A DNA stretch of 19,314 nt from an uncultured Candidatus Melainabacteria bacterium (lineage in GTDB: Bacteria; Cyanobacteriota; Vampirovibrionia; Gastranaerophilales; Gastranaerophilaceae). Position 1 is the first letter of the stretch. Every line of letters starts with the position of its first letter. The notes beneath the pieces were generated by a model. That model was given only the letters and a program-made list of their open reading frames with translations, was not told the DNA's origin and made no database searches. The stretch is taken from positions 1 through 19,314 of the forward strand of contig CAKVLH010000020.1 in NCBI GenBank assembly GCA_934757245.1, written 5' to 3'. Shown one piece after another: positions 6,569 through 12,536 of this stretch. Made by a program: the position numbers and the translations under genes.

Positions 6569-7859
6569 TTTCGTAAGTTCCGGACTTAAAACATTCAAAA
6601 CCGGCGGAACTTCTGACAACACAAAATCTATTGATAAGACTTTCGAGAATTTGGAAGCTGAATGTCGAGATATTTTCGAAGCTCTAAATATTCCGCAGGA
6701 ATTAATTTTCACAACAACCACAACTCCGGAACACTTGTTCGGTTTCACTTTTTTTCTTATGCTTCCGTATTTTTATAATTACAAAAGAAAAGAACAAAGA
6801 GTAAATTATCCTGAAGATATTAATACAGAAAATGCAGTTTTAATTACGACACCGTCGTTTTTGGAAGTTATGCAGAAGTATGATGTAAAACCTGCGGTTA
6901 ATCCGAAAATTATTATTACAGCAGGTGCGGAACTAAAACCGGATATTTTTAAATACGCACAATCGATTTCAGAACGTGTAATCGAGGTTTACGGAAGTAC
7001 AGAAACAGGAGTTATTGGTTATAGAGAAAAGCCTGCAAACAAGTTCAAAAAGTTTAAAGGCATTGAAATCCTAGAAACTAATGATGATTTTACAATGATA
7101 AAAACTCAGTATTCAAAAGAAACTCTAGTAAAAATAGAGGATAGAATTGAATATAAAGGCGGACGAATAAGTTTTTTGGGGCGCACAGGACGAGTGTTGA
7201 AAGTTTTGGAAAAACGAATTTCCGCTGACAGCATGGAAAAAGAAATCAAAAAAAGCAGTTTTGTAAAAGATTGTTTTTGCTTTGAATACGCGCGCAAAAT
7301 CGCAGTTTTGGTTGTTTTGGAGAAAAATGGAATAAATTTCGCCATAAAATTCGGAACTCAAAAATTAACAAAGATGTTAAAAAACGAGCTTTGCAAAAAA
7401 TTTGAAATTCTACCGAGTAAATGGCGTTATTGGGATGAAATTCCGCGCAATATCAAGGGTAAGATTGATAAAAACGCGATTGAAGAATTGTTTAATACAA
7501 ACTTGTCGCTTCCGCTTATGACAAGCGGATTTGTTGACGGGAATGTTGCACTTTATGAAATGTGTTTTTTGCGCGACAGTAATTTCTTTAAGGGGCATTT
7601 TGATAATTTACCAATTTTGGCAGGTGTTGTTCAGCTTTATTATGCAAACTTTTTTGCTAAACGAGCTTTCGGAATTGATTGTCGCGGAGGTCAAATCAGA
7701 CGAATTAAATTTACTAACATAATCCGCCCCGACAAACGCATTCATTTGTATTTAAAACATACAGACAAAGGTATAGTTTATAAATTTGAGCAAACTGAAG
7801 ATTTTACATATTCAAGTGGACTTTTGCCATTGGAAAATGTTTTAAACCAGAGTACGTAG
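6549..7859 (+). CDS. Adenylation-dehydratase fusion of aryl-polyene type, N-terminally short, 436 aa
   Basis: The first ~310 residues are an ANL-superfamily acyl/aryl-CoA or acyl-ACP synthetase. They contain a P-loop-like TGGTSDNTK at 18-26, YGSTETG near 147, LGRTGRVLKVLEKRIS near 215-230, and the C-terminal catalytic-lysine motif NIKGKIDKNA near 300. Residues ~320-436 are a hotdog dehydratase of the ApeI/FabZ type, with FFKGHFDNLPILAGVVQL carrying the expected His near residue 347. The gene starts at GAGG-ATG inside the end of the membrane-protein gene. In the family the adenylation domain normally has about 100 more residues before the P-loop; here the protein begins only ~17 residues before it. 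All visible catalytic motifs are kept, so it may still be active. It would load a starter acid onto a carrier protein and dehydrate intermediates. Confidence 0.85.
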   Translation: MDAIINDFVSSGLKTFKTGGTSDNTKSIDKTFENLEAECRDIFEALNIPQELIFTTTTTPEHLFGFTFFLMLPYFYNYKRKEQRVNYPEDINTENAVLITTPSFLEVMQKYDVKPAVNPKIIITAGAELKPDIFKYAQSISERVIEVYGSTETGVIGYREKPANKFKKFKGIEILETNDDFTMIKTQYSKETLVKIEDRIEYKGGRISFLGRTGRVLKVLEKRISADSMEKEIKKSSFVKDCFCFEYARKIAVLVVLEKNGINFAIKFGTQKLTKMLKNELCKKFEILPSKWRYWDEIPRNIKGKIDKNAIEELFNTNLSLPLMTSGFVDGNVALYEMCFLRDSNFFKGHFDNLPILAGVVQLYYANFFAKRAFGIDCRGGQIRRIKFTNIIRPDKRIHLYLKHTDKGIVYKFEQTEDFTYSSGLLPLENVLNQST

Positions 7860-7860
7860 T

Positions 7861-8526
7861 TTATATTATTAACCCTTCACACAAAACAAATCTACCCATA
7901 AGTTCGACTTCGCAATATTTACTCAATGAATCAACTAAGCATTTGTTCGCACAAAATCCGCCAGACAGATAAATTTTTTCGGGTTTTTTGCAAAAGTTCC
8001 ACGCATTAAACGCGATTCCGTGGACAAATTTGGATATGGCTTCAGCGGGTTTTGCACCTGCAGAAATGGAGTCCATAATTTTTTCCATGCCAAAAATTCC
8101 ACAAGTAACGGCAAACTTTTCTTCATCAAAAGACAATTCTTTGGCGTTTACTCCATAAAATTTCAAAAGCATTTCAACTGTAGCGCCGGTTGAACTTGCG
8201 CAAGAAGTATTCCAGTCCATATCGTGAAATTTGCCGTCTTTAAATTTTATCCATTTTGCATCACGACTACCCAAATCCAAAACAGTTGCATCTTTTGAAA
8301 TATTACGCTTTTTAGCGCCTTGAGCAAGTGCAATAATTTCGTTTTCACTTGCGTTTGACATATGTCCGCAAGAACGTGTTGGAATAATGCCTTGTGATTT
8401 TATAATCCTTGAAGGCAAGATGTAGTAATTGTTTTGTTGATTTTTCTCTACTAAGAATTCATTATCAAAACAATTTTCATCTGTAATTATTTTAGAATAT
8501 GTTGTTCCGGCGTCTAAATATATCAT
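7861..8526 (-). CDS. 2-hydroxyacyl-CoA dehydratase activase-like ATPase (BadF/HgdC family), 221 aa
   Basis: This is an ASKHA-fold ATPase of the BadF/BadG/BcrA/BcrD family. It shows phosphate-1 LDAGTTYSKI at residues 4-13, phosphate-2 LDLGSRDAKWIKF at 83-95, and a C-terminal SGGFCANK near 190. In HgdC-type activases, one [4Fe-4S] cluster is shared by two subunits through two Cys per chain. Cys109 (NTSCASSTGA) and Cys142 (VTCGIFGMEKI) sit at the matching places. Such activases drive ATP-dependent electron transfer into a 2-hydroxyacyl-CoA dehydratase or benzoyl-CoA-reductase-like partner. No such partner is in the window. It is shorter than HgdC (~260 aa). It converges with the synthetase gene with one base between stops. 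No Shine-Dalgarno is seen. Confidence 0.85.
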   Translation of the reverse strand: MIYLDAGTTYSKIITDENCFDNEFLVEKNQQNNYYILPSRIIKSQGIIPTRSCGHMSNASENEIIALAQGAKKRNISKDATVLDLGSRDAKWIKFKDGKFHDMDWNTSCASSTGATVEMLLKFYGVNAKELSFDEEKFAVTCGIFGMEKIMDSISAGAKPAEAISKFVHGIAFNAWNFCKKPEKIYLSGGFCANKCLVDSLSKYCEVELMGRFVLCEGLII

Positions 8527-8534
8527 TTGATTCT

Positions 8535-8540
8535 ATTATA
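8535..8540 (-). promoter_or_regulatory. Extended -10 box for the activase gene
   Basis: A perfect TATAAT on the minus strand, preceded by TGC (extended -10), ends eight bases before the ATG at 8526. No Shine-Dalgarno lies between. A TTAACA at 8561-8566 could be a -35 but with 20-bp spacing. The start of the diverging small gene lies within this promoter. Confidence 0.6.
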
Positions 8541-8559
8541 GCAAAAAGAGGATTTAAAT

Positions 8560-8664
8560 ATGTTAATTTTTTATCTTTACCTCAACTTAGCCATATCTTC
8601 ACTATTACTACTTATAATAATTTTCTCTTTTTATCGCAATAAAAGAGAAAGAAAAGTACATTGA
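8560..8664 (+). CDS. Small hydrophobic membrane peptide, 34 aa
   Basis: An ATG at 8560 preceded by AGAGGA with seven-base spacing opens a 34-codon frame ending TGA at 8662-8664. The product is one hydrophobic helix (residues ~2-24, rich in Leu, Ile and Phe) followed by a basic tail RNKRERKVH, so it should insert in the membrane with its charged end in the cytoplasm. Size and layout match small regulatory membrane proteins and type I toxins, but I recognise no specific family. It diverges from the activase promoter. The last third of the gene forms one arm of an inverted repeat, and structured DNA follows. The ribosome site is the best evidence that it is expressed. Confidence 0.5.
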   Translation: MLIFYLYLNLAISSLLLLIIIFSFYRNKRERKVH

Positions 8665-8720
8665 ATAAAAAACTTTTTATTAAAAACAATTCTTACTTTT
8701 TCTTCTTTGTTGCGATAAAA
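8629..8720. repeat. Inverted repeat overlapping the end of the 34-aa gene
   Basis: TTTTATCGCAA at 8629-8639 recurs in exact reverse complement as TTGCGATAAAA at 8710-8720. The match continues imperfectly inward over A/G-rich arms of about 30 bp, around a spacer of roughly 35 bp. The bases after each core also resemble one another as a direct repeat (ATAAAAGAGAAAGAAAAGTA against ATAAAAGAAGAAAAAGTA). It could fold as RNA in the 3' part of the small gene's transcript, or be the end of an inserted repeat. Confidence 0.5.
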
Positions 8721-8761
8721 GAAGAAAAAGTAAGCAAAAAGAAGAACTACGCAATAGTTTC

Positions 8762-8863
8762 CTACAACCTTACGGTTGTGGACAAAATGGATGTAGCGGG
8801 TAAACCCGCACTTTCACGCTCGCTAAACAACGCTCGCGGCGTGAATATCGTTCATTTGATGAA
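8762..8863. other. Run of four hairpins, GC-rich; possible structured RNA or interspersed repeat
   Basis: Four stem-loops follow each other. They are ACAACC-TTAC-GGTTGT (8764-8779, extendable by two pairs), GCGGG-TAAA-CCCGC (8796-8809), a 10-bp bulged stem TTCACGC(T)CGC with GCGGCGTGAA (8813-8845), and TTCAT-TTG-ATGAA (8851-8863). The first three are GC-rich in otherwise AT-rich DNA. A frame crosses this stretch from a TTG at 8661 to 8909, but it looks like chance. The rest of 8864-9037 shows no gene I can support. Confidence 0.45.
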
Positions 8864-9037
8864 AATTATTATGAGTAGTAATGGTGAATACAGGGTTAGG
8901 GCGAGATAACCAACCATAGAAAACTTAAATAGCATTTACTTCACAAAACTTAATCCGATTAAGAAAAGTAAACCTCCCTAAAATCAACTCATTGAGCCTG
9001 TTTGTGTAACGATTTGTAACAACTTTAACAAAAACCC

Positions 9038-9064
9038 TAAAGTTTTCAAAAAAAATGCCGATAA
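9038..9064 (+). promoter_or_regulatory. Sigma-28 (FliA/SigD) type flagellar promoter
   Basis: TAAAGTTT (9038-9045), an 11-base spacer, then GCCGATAA (9057-9064). This is the flagellar sigma-28 consensus as established for FliA in enteric bacteria, in both hexamer regions and spacing. Transcription would begin near 9071, giving a leader of about 70 nt before the 57-aa gene at 9144. No housekeeping-type promoter is visible between here and that gene. Confidence 0.8.
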
Positions 9065-9143
9065 CATATCTGTAAGCAAAAGGAAGTAAACAAAAAAAGC
9101 AAAACAAAACATTGTGTATAGCAGTTGATTTTAGAGGTATGGT

Positions 9144-9317
9144 ATGGATGAACATGAAGCATTAATTGAATATTCAGAGATGACAACATTCAACTTCAAC
9201 TCTGAAGAATTTCAAAAGGTTAAAAAAGATTATTTAGAATGTAAAAAAGTAGCAACAAATTTTGCATGGCTTGTATCAAATTTTATCAGCAAATTTAAGC
9301 CTGAAAAAATTAATTAA
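9144..9317 (+). CDS. Small protein, 57 aa, first gene of a sigma-28 operon
   Basis: The ATG at 9144 has AGAGG six bases upstream, and the frame ends with TAA at 9315-9317. The product begins MDEHEALIEYSEM, continues with a charged helical stretch EEFQKVKKDYLECKKVATNF and ends in KFKPEKIN. There is no signal peptide or clear membrane helix, so it is probably cytoplasmic and alpha-helical. The stop runs into the AAGGAG of the next gene, so the two are an operon. I know no matching family. The promoter suggests expression with late flagellar or chemotaxis genes. Candidates are a small chaperone, an adaptor or an anti-sigma-like regulator, but no FlgM or FliT signature is visible. Confidence 0.8.
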   Translation: MDEHEALIEYSEMTTFNFNSEEFQKVKKDYLECKKVATNFAWLVSNFISKFKPEKIN

Positions 9318-9326
9318 GGAGTATTA

Positions 9327-9602
9327 ATGAACAAAAAAGAATACAACAATAAATGTTTTTCTCCAAATTGGATTGAAATCGATTTGGATGATGTGAATAC
9401 AGTCAATAAGGAGGTTAATCAGTCAGAACAAGTCCGTCAGTACACAGTTAAGGAGGAACGCCTAGAGAGCAAACGACGTAAAGACTTAAATACATTATTG
9501 AGAGAGCTTGATGAAATCAAGCAAAATATTGAAAAAGTTGCAGAAAAGCAACATAGATTGGCAAATCTTATGAGTTTTTATACAGGCGAATTCGCGCAAT
9601 AA
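9327..9602 (+). CDS. Small coiled-coil protein, 91 aa, second gene of a sigma-28 operon
   Basis: The ATG at 9327 follows AAGGAG at ideal spacing, nine bases after the 57-aa gene. Residues ~1-25 include PNWIEIDLDDVNTVN, an acidic patch that could be a docking segment. Residues ~40-85 (KEERLESKRRKDLNTLL, then ELDEIKQNIEKVAEKQHRL) are highly charged with heptad-like spacing, predicting a coiled coil. No signal peptide or membrane segment is present. A strong terminator follows. I recognise no family. With the sigma-28 promoter upstream, a role in motility is a reasonable inference, not something the protein itself shows. Confidence 0.85.
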   Translation: MNKKEYNNKCFSPNWIEIDLDDVNTVNKEVNQSEQVRQYTVKEERLESKRRKDLNTLLRELDEIKQNIEKVAEKQHRLANLMSFYTGEFAQ

Positions 9603-9633
9603 ACTTAAAAAGATACCCAACCACACATTTAGC

Positions 9634-9667
9634 AAAAAGACGGTAGTTATGAGATGCCGTCTTTTTG
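9634..9667 (+). terminator. Intrinsic terminator of the sigma-28 operon
   Basis: A perfect 10-bp stem AAAAAGACGG / CCGTCTTTTT with a 13-nt loop ends in a five-T run. The A tract on the other side may also allow use from the minus strand. Confidence 0.85.
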
Positions 9668-9770
9668 TTATGGATATATTACAATTCCTTTACAATTCAA
9701 ACCTAAATAGGCAATTTTTGCGCGAAAAATTACTTTATATTCATGTGTGTAATGTAATTTGGAGTGTTGT

Positions 9771-10448
9771 ATGACAAATCCTTATAGCATGGGTGCTTAC
9801 CCGCAAATGGATTACAATCAAGGCTATATACAGCCACAACCAAAACGTAGCAGCGGATTCGGTAGTGTTATTGGAATGTCGCTTGTTGGTGGTGTAGCAG
9901 GTGGAACGGTCGGCTATTTTAAAGGTAGAAATAATATTACTAAAAACGGCACTGTTTCAGATTCTTTTGCAAGAGAAGCGTTTGAAAATAATGTTAATAA
10001 AAATTGGACAAAATCCGATAAAAAATATTTTAAAAATTTAAAAGAATTTATTGCGAAATTGGATAAGGCAAAAGATGCAGAAGGCTTAAAGAAGATTTTA
10101 AAAGATTATAAATCTGTTTTTGATTTTTCGCTGGTTTCGCTTGAAACAGTTGTAACATCTTTAAGCCCGAAAAACTTTAAAGAAACTAAAAAAGTATTGA
10201 AAGAACAAATGGAGAAGAAAATTATGTTAGGTCAACAAACATTCAAAAATTTGGCAGAAAAATGCTGGGATAAAGAAAATAAGTGTTTTACAAAGCCGGA
10301 AGGTTTGAGTGAAAAAATCTTCAACGTTATCAAAAATACAAAGACTCAAGGTCAATGGAAAAAGGCTTTAAAATATGGTGGTGCAACTGCCGGTGTAATG
10401 GGCGCATTAACTATAGGTTATAAAATGCTAACAGCATCTAACAGATAA
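9771..10448 (+). CDS. Hypothetical glycine-zipper protein, 225 aa
   Basis: I chose the ATG at 9771 because GGAG lies six bases upstream; an in-frame TTG at 9759 would include that ribosome site in the coding sequence. The first ~28 residues are Tyr/Gln/Pro-rich. Residues ~30-52 (GFGSVIGMSLVGGVAGGTVGYF) are a Gly-rich hydrophobic segment with small-residue spacing typical of a glycine zipper. A long Lys-rich helical middle follows, and a second Gly/Ala hydrophobic stretch (GGATAGVMGALTIGY) lies near the C-terminus. It is probably membrane-associated through both ends. There is no classical signal peptide and no family I recognise. It converges with ribD. Confidence 0.85.
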   Translation: MTNPYSMGAYPQMDYNQGYIQPQPKRSSGFGSVIGMSLVGGVAGGTVGYFKGRNNITKNGTVSDSFAREAFENNVNKNWTKSDKKYFKNLKEFIAKLDKAKDAEGLKKILKDYKSVFDFSLVSLETVVTSLSPKNFKETKKVLKEQMEKKIMLGQQTFKNLAEKCWDKENKCFTKPEGLSEKIFNVIKNTKTQGQWKKALKYGGATAGVMGALTIGYKMLTASNR

Positions 10449-10481
10449 TTTCAGGCTGTATAATAGGGCGATTTAAATTTG

Positions 10482-11492
10482 TTATTCTATAACCAGACTT
10501 TTTACTAAAATATCAGCACAAAATTTATCGACTTCATAAATAGAAAGATTTTTAGCCTGCGTAATTTTGTTGATATGTGCACCATTAAAGCAACTCTTGC
10601 CGGAATTGTCATTCAGAATTTTGGGCGCAATAAATTGATAAATTTCATCTGCCAAACCTTCATTTAGTATAGCGCCTGCTAAAGTTCCGCCACATTCTAC
10701 GAATACAGTGTAAATCCCTTTCTTATATAATTCAGCAAGAACGGATTTTATATCCAATTGTTTGTTTTTAAGCGGAGTATTGTTTTTTGATGCAACATAA
10801 ACTTCACCTTGGTTAAAAATCTGAGCATTTTTATCAACCCTTTCATTTTTATCCAATATGCATTTAAACTTGTGTTCCATTTTTGGATTATCTGCAATTA
10901 CTGTATTTGAGCTTGTCATAATGCAATCGAATTCTTGACGCATTCTATAGACTTCTTTTCGTGCAATCTCTCCTGTAATCCATTTTGAATCACCATTAGA
11001 AGTCGCGATTTTGCCGTCCATAGTCGTTGCTGTTTTTAATACTACGTAAGGCAATTTCTGTGTCATGTTTTTTATGAAAACTCGATTTAAAAATTTTGCT
11101 TCATTTTCAAGAACAAAATCAACTTTTATTCCTGCTGATATCAATTTAGAAATCCCGTCAACTTTCGGATTAACATCTTTCATTCCAATAACTACACGCT
11201 TTAGCTTCCGTTCTATAACTAAATCAACGCAAGGTGGAGTTTTTCCAAAATGAGAGCAAGGTTCAAGGTTGACATACAATGTCCCACCTTCTGCTTCGTT
11301 ATTTTTAAGTTTTAGTAATGCATCGCGTTCTGCATGGTTTTTGCCGTACTTTTTGTGGTAACCTTTTGAAACCAGTTTTCCGTCTTTATCAAGAACAACA
11401 CAGCCGACCATTGGATTAGGTAAAACCTTGCCTTTACCTTTTTTTGCCAGCGCAAAACACATTCGCATATATTTTTCATCAAAATTTTCCAT
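10482..11492 (-). CDS. ribD: Bifunctional riboflavin biosynthesis deaminase/reductase RibD, 336 aa
   Basis: RibD carries out two steps of riboflavin synthesis: deamination of the pyrimidine made from GTP by the zinc deaminase domain, then NADPH-dependent reduction of the ribosyl side chain. The deaminase domain (residues 1-~145) has HAERDA at 53-58 and PCSHFGKTPPC at 78-88, giving zinc ligands His53, Cys79 and Cys88 and catalytic Glu55. The reductase domain begins near residue 148 with TATTMDGKIATSNGDSKWIT and includes SSNTVIADNP. Its length is slightly below the usual ~360. The start lies 3 bp after the transporter's stop, with its AAGG inside the transporter's end, so the genes are translationally coupled. 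No FMN riboswitch is visible upstream of either gene. Confidence 0.96.
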   Translation of the reverse strand: MENFDEKYMRMCFALAKKGKGKVLPNPMVGCVVLDKDGKLVSKGYHKKYGKNHAERDALLKLKNNEAEGGTLYVNLEPCSHFGKTPPCVDLVIERKLKRVVIGMKDVNPKVDGISKLISAGIKVDFVLENEAKFLNRVFIKNMTQKLPYVVLKTATTMDGKIATSNGDSKWITGEIARKEVYRMRQEFDCIMTSSNTVIADNPKMEHKFKCILDKNERVDKNAQIFNQGEVYVASKNNTPLKNKQLDIKSVLAELYKKGIYTVFVECGGTLAGAILNEGLADEIYQFIAPKILNDNSGKSCFNGAHINKITQAKNLSIYEVDKFCADILVKSLVIE

Positions 11493-11495
11493 AAG

Positions 11496-12392
11496 CTAAT
11501 CCTTGCACTTATCAAATTTTAAATTTGCAATTACAACAGCAATAATCATAAATATACAGCCTAAAACTTCTTTGTGCGACATAATCTCGCCTAAAATAAA
11601 TGTTCCGCCAAGAACTGCAAAAACGGATTCCAAGCAAAGAATTAACGATGCGACTACAGGCAATGTGTATTTTTGTCCGTAAATTTGGAATGTATAAGCA
11701 ACTCCACAAGTCAAAACACCTGCAAATAACAATGATACTTTTGCATTCAAAATTGCAGGAAGCGTTGGATTCTCAAATGCCCACATTAGAAGTGATGATA
11801 GAATTCCAACTACAAAAAACTGTAGACAGCAAGCTTTTGCAGGGTGCACACGTTCTGAATAATAATTTACAACCATAATGTGTAACCCATAGAAAAAAGC
11901 TCCCACTAGCAGTAAAAAATCATATATATTGAAGCCGCTGCCAGCTTTATAGCAAAGTAAATATAATCCTATTACGGCTAAACTAATGCTTAAAATAATT
12001 GTTTTTCTAAGCTTTTCGCCGAGAAGAATAGAAATTATCGGTACAAAAATTATATATAAAGCTGTAATGAAACCGGATTTTCCTGCTGTTACAAATTGCA
12101 TACAATACTGCTGAATACTCATTGCAGTAAATAACGCCAATCCACATCCGATTCCGGCACGTGCAAGATTAATGTGTTGGTAACGTTTGAGTCTTTGAGT
12201 TCTATTATCAGGTTTTGAATATTTAAACCATGCAATCACCGGCAGCAAACTAAAACCGCCTAAAATACTTCTTACGGTGTTAAATGTGAATGGGCCGATG
12301 TGTTCCATTCCTTCTCTTTGTGCAACAAAAGATAAACCCCATAAAAGAGCCGTAATTAATAATGCAATGTTGCCTAAAACTTTATTTTTCAT
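11496..12392 (-). CDS. EamA/DMT-family transporter, 298 aa, upstream of ribD
   Basis: The protein has ten hydrophobic segments arranged as two EamA repeats. The N-terminal signature LLITALLWGLSFVAQREGM is typical of the drug/metabolite transporter family, and LGEKLRKTIILSISLAVIGLYLL ends the first repeat. EamA members export or import many small metabolites, so sequence alone does not give the substrate. It is the first gene of an operon with ribD, three bases apart. Known riboflavin transporters of the RibN type also belong to this superfamily, so a flavin or flavin-precursor substrate is a fair guess. There is no Shine-Dalgarno; a TAGATT -10 box ends six bases before the ATG. Confidence 0.92.
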   Translation of the reverse strand: MKNKVLGNIALLITALLWGLSFVAQREGMEHIGPFTFNTVRSILGGFSLLPVIAWFKYSKPDNRTQRLKRYQHINLARAGIGCGLALFTAMSIQQYCMQFVTAGKSGFITALYIIFVPIISILLGEKLRKTIILSISLAVIGLYLLCYKAGSGFNIYDFLLLVGAFFYGLHIMVVNYYSERVHPAKACCLQFFVVGILSSLLMWAFENPTLPAILNAKVSLLFAGVLTCGVAYTFQIYGQKYTLPVVASLILCLESVFAVLGGTFILGEIMSHKEVLGCIFMIIAVVIANLKFDKCKD

Positions 12393-12398
12393 AACGAT

Positions 12399-12449
12399 AA
12401 TCTAGCATAAAAACCGCTCGATTGCATGTTATTAGCCTTTAGCTAGATT
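12399..12449 (-). promoter_or_regulatory. Candidate -10 and flanking inverted repeat for the EamA-ribD operon
   Basis: On the minus strand, TGC-TAGATT (12399-12407, extended -10 form) ends six bases before the ATG at 12392, with no ribosome site. The same bases are one arm of an 8-bp inverted repeat (AATCTAGC at 12399-12406, GCTAGATT at 12442-12449), which could be an operator over the promoter. Support is moderate for the -10 and weak for the operator. Confidence 0.4.
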
Positions 12450-12536
12450 CATTAATTAAATATTGTTACAATTATTTACCCGAAAATCCTTATGTTTATT
12501 TTATGATAGAAAAGTACGAATTAAAAAGGAGGAAAG

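Noticed and set aside
5658..7859. Complete aryl polyene biosynthetic cluster
   Set aside because: No ketosynthase, ketoreductase, acyltransferase, glycosyltransferase or exporter gene is present on either side. Only the four-gene cassette is supported.
8661..8909. 82-codon frame starting at TTG, overlapping the stop of the 34-aa gene
   Set aside because: The start overlaps the preceding TGA in a way that could couple translation, but the product is Lys/Phe-rich and runs straight through four hairpins. It reads as chance translation of structured DNA.
8925..9155. Minus-strand frame of 76 codons between the hairpin run and the 57-aa gene
   Set aside because: It is Phe-rich and low-information, as expected for the complement of A-rich DNA. 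It has no ribosome site, and it covers the sigma-28 promoter and the start of the 57-aa gene.
9704..9730. Second sigma-28-like promoter before the glycine-zipper gene
   Set aside because: TAAATAGG is present, but at 11-base spacing the downstream part reads CGAAAAAT, too far from GCCGATAA.
12393..12536. FMN riboswitch upstream of the EamA-ribD operon
   Set aside because: None of the conserved RFN element sequence is visible, and the promoter sits next to the start codon, leaving no leader.
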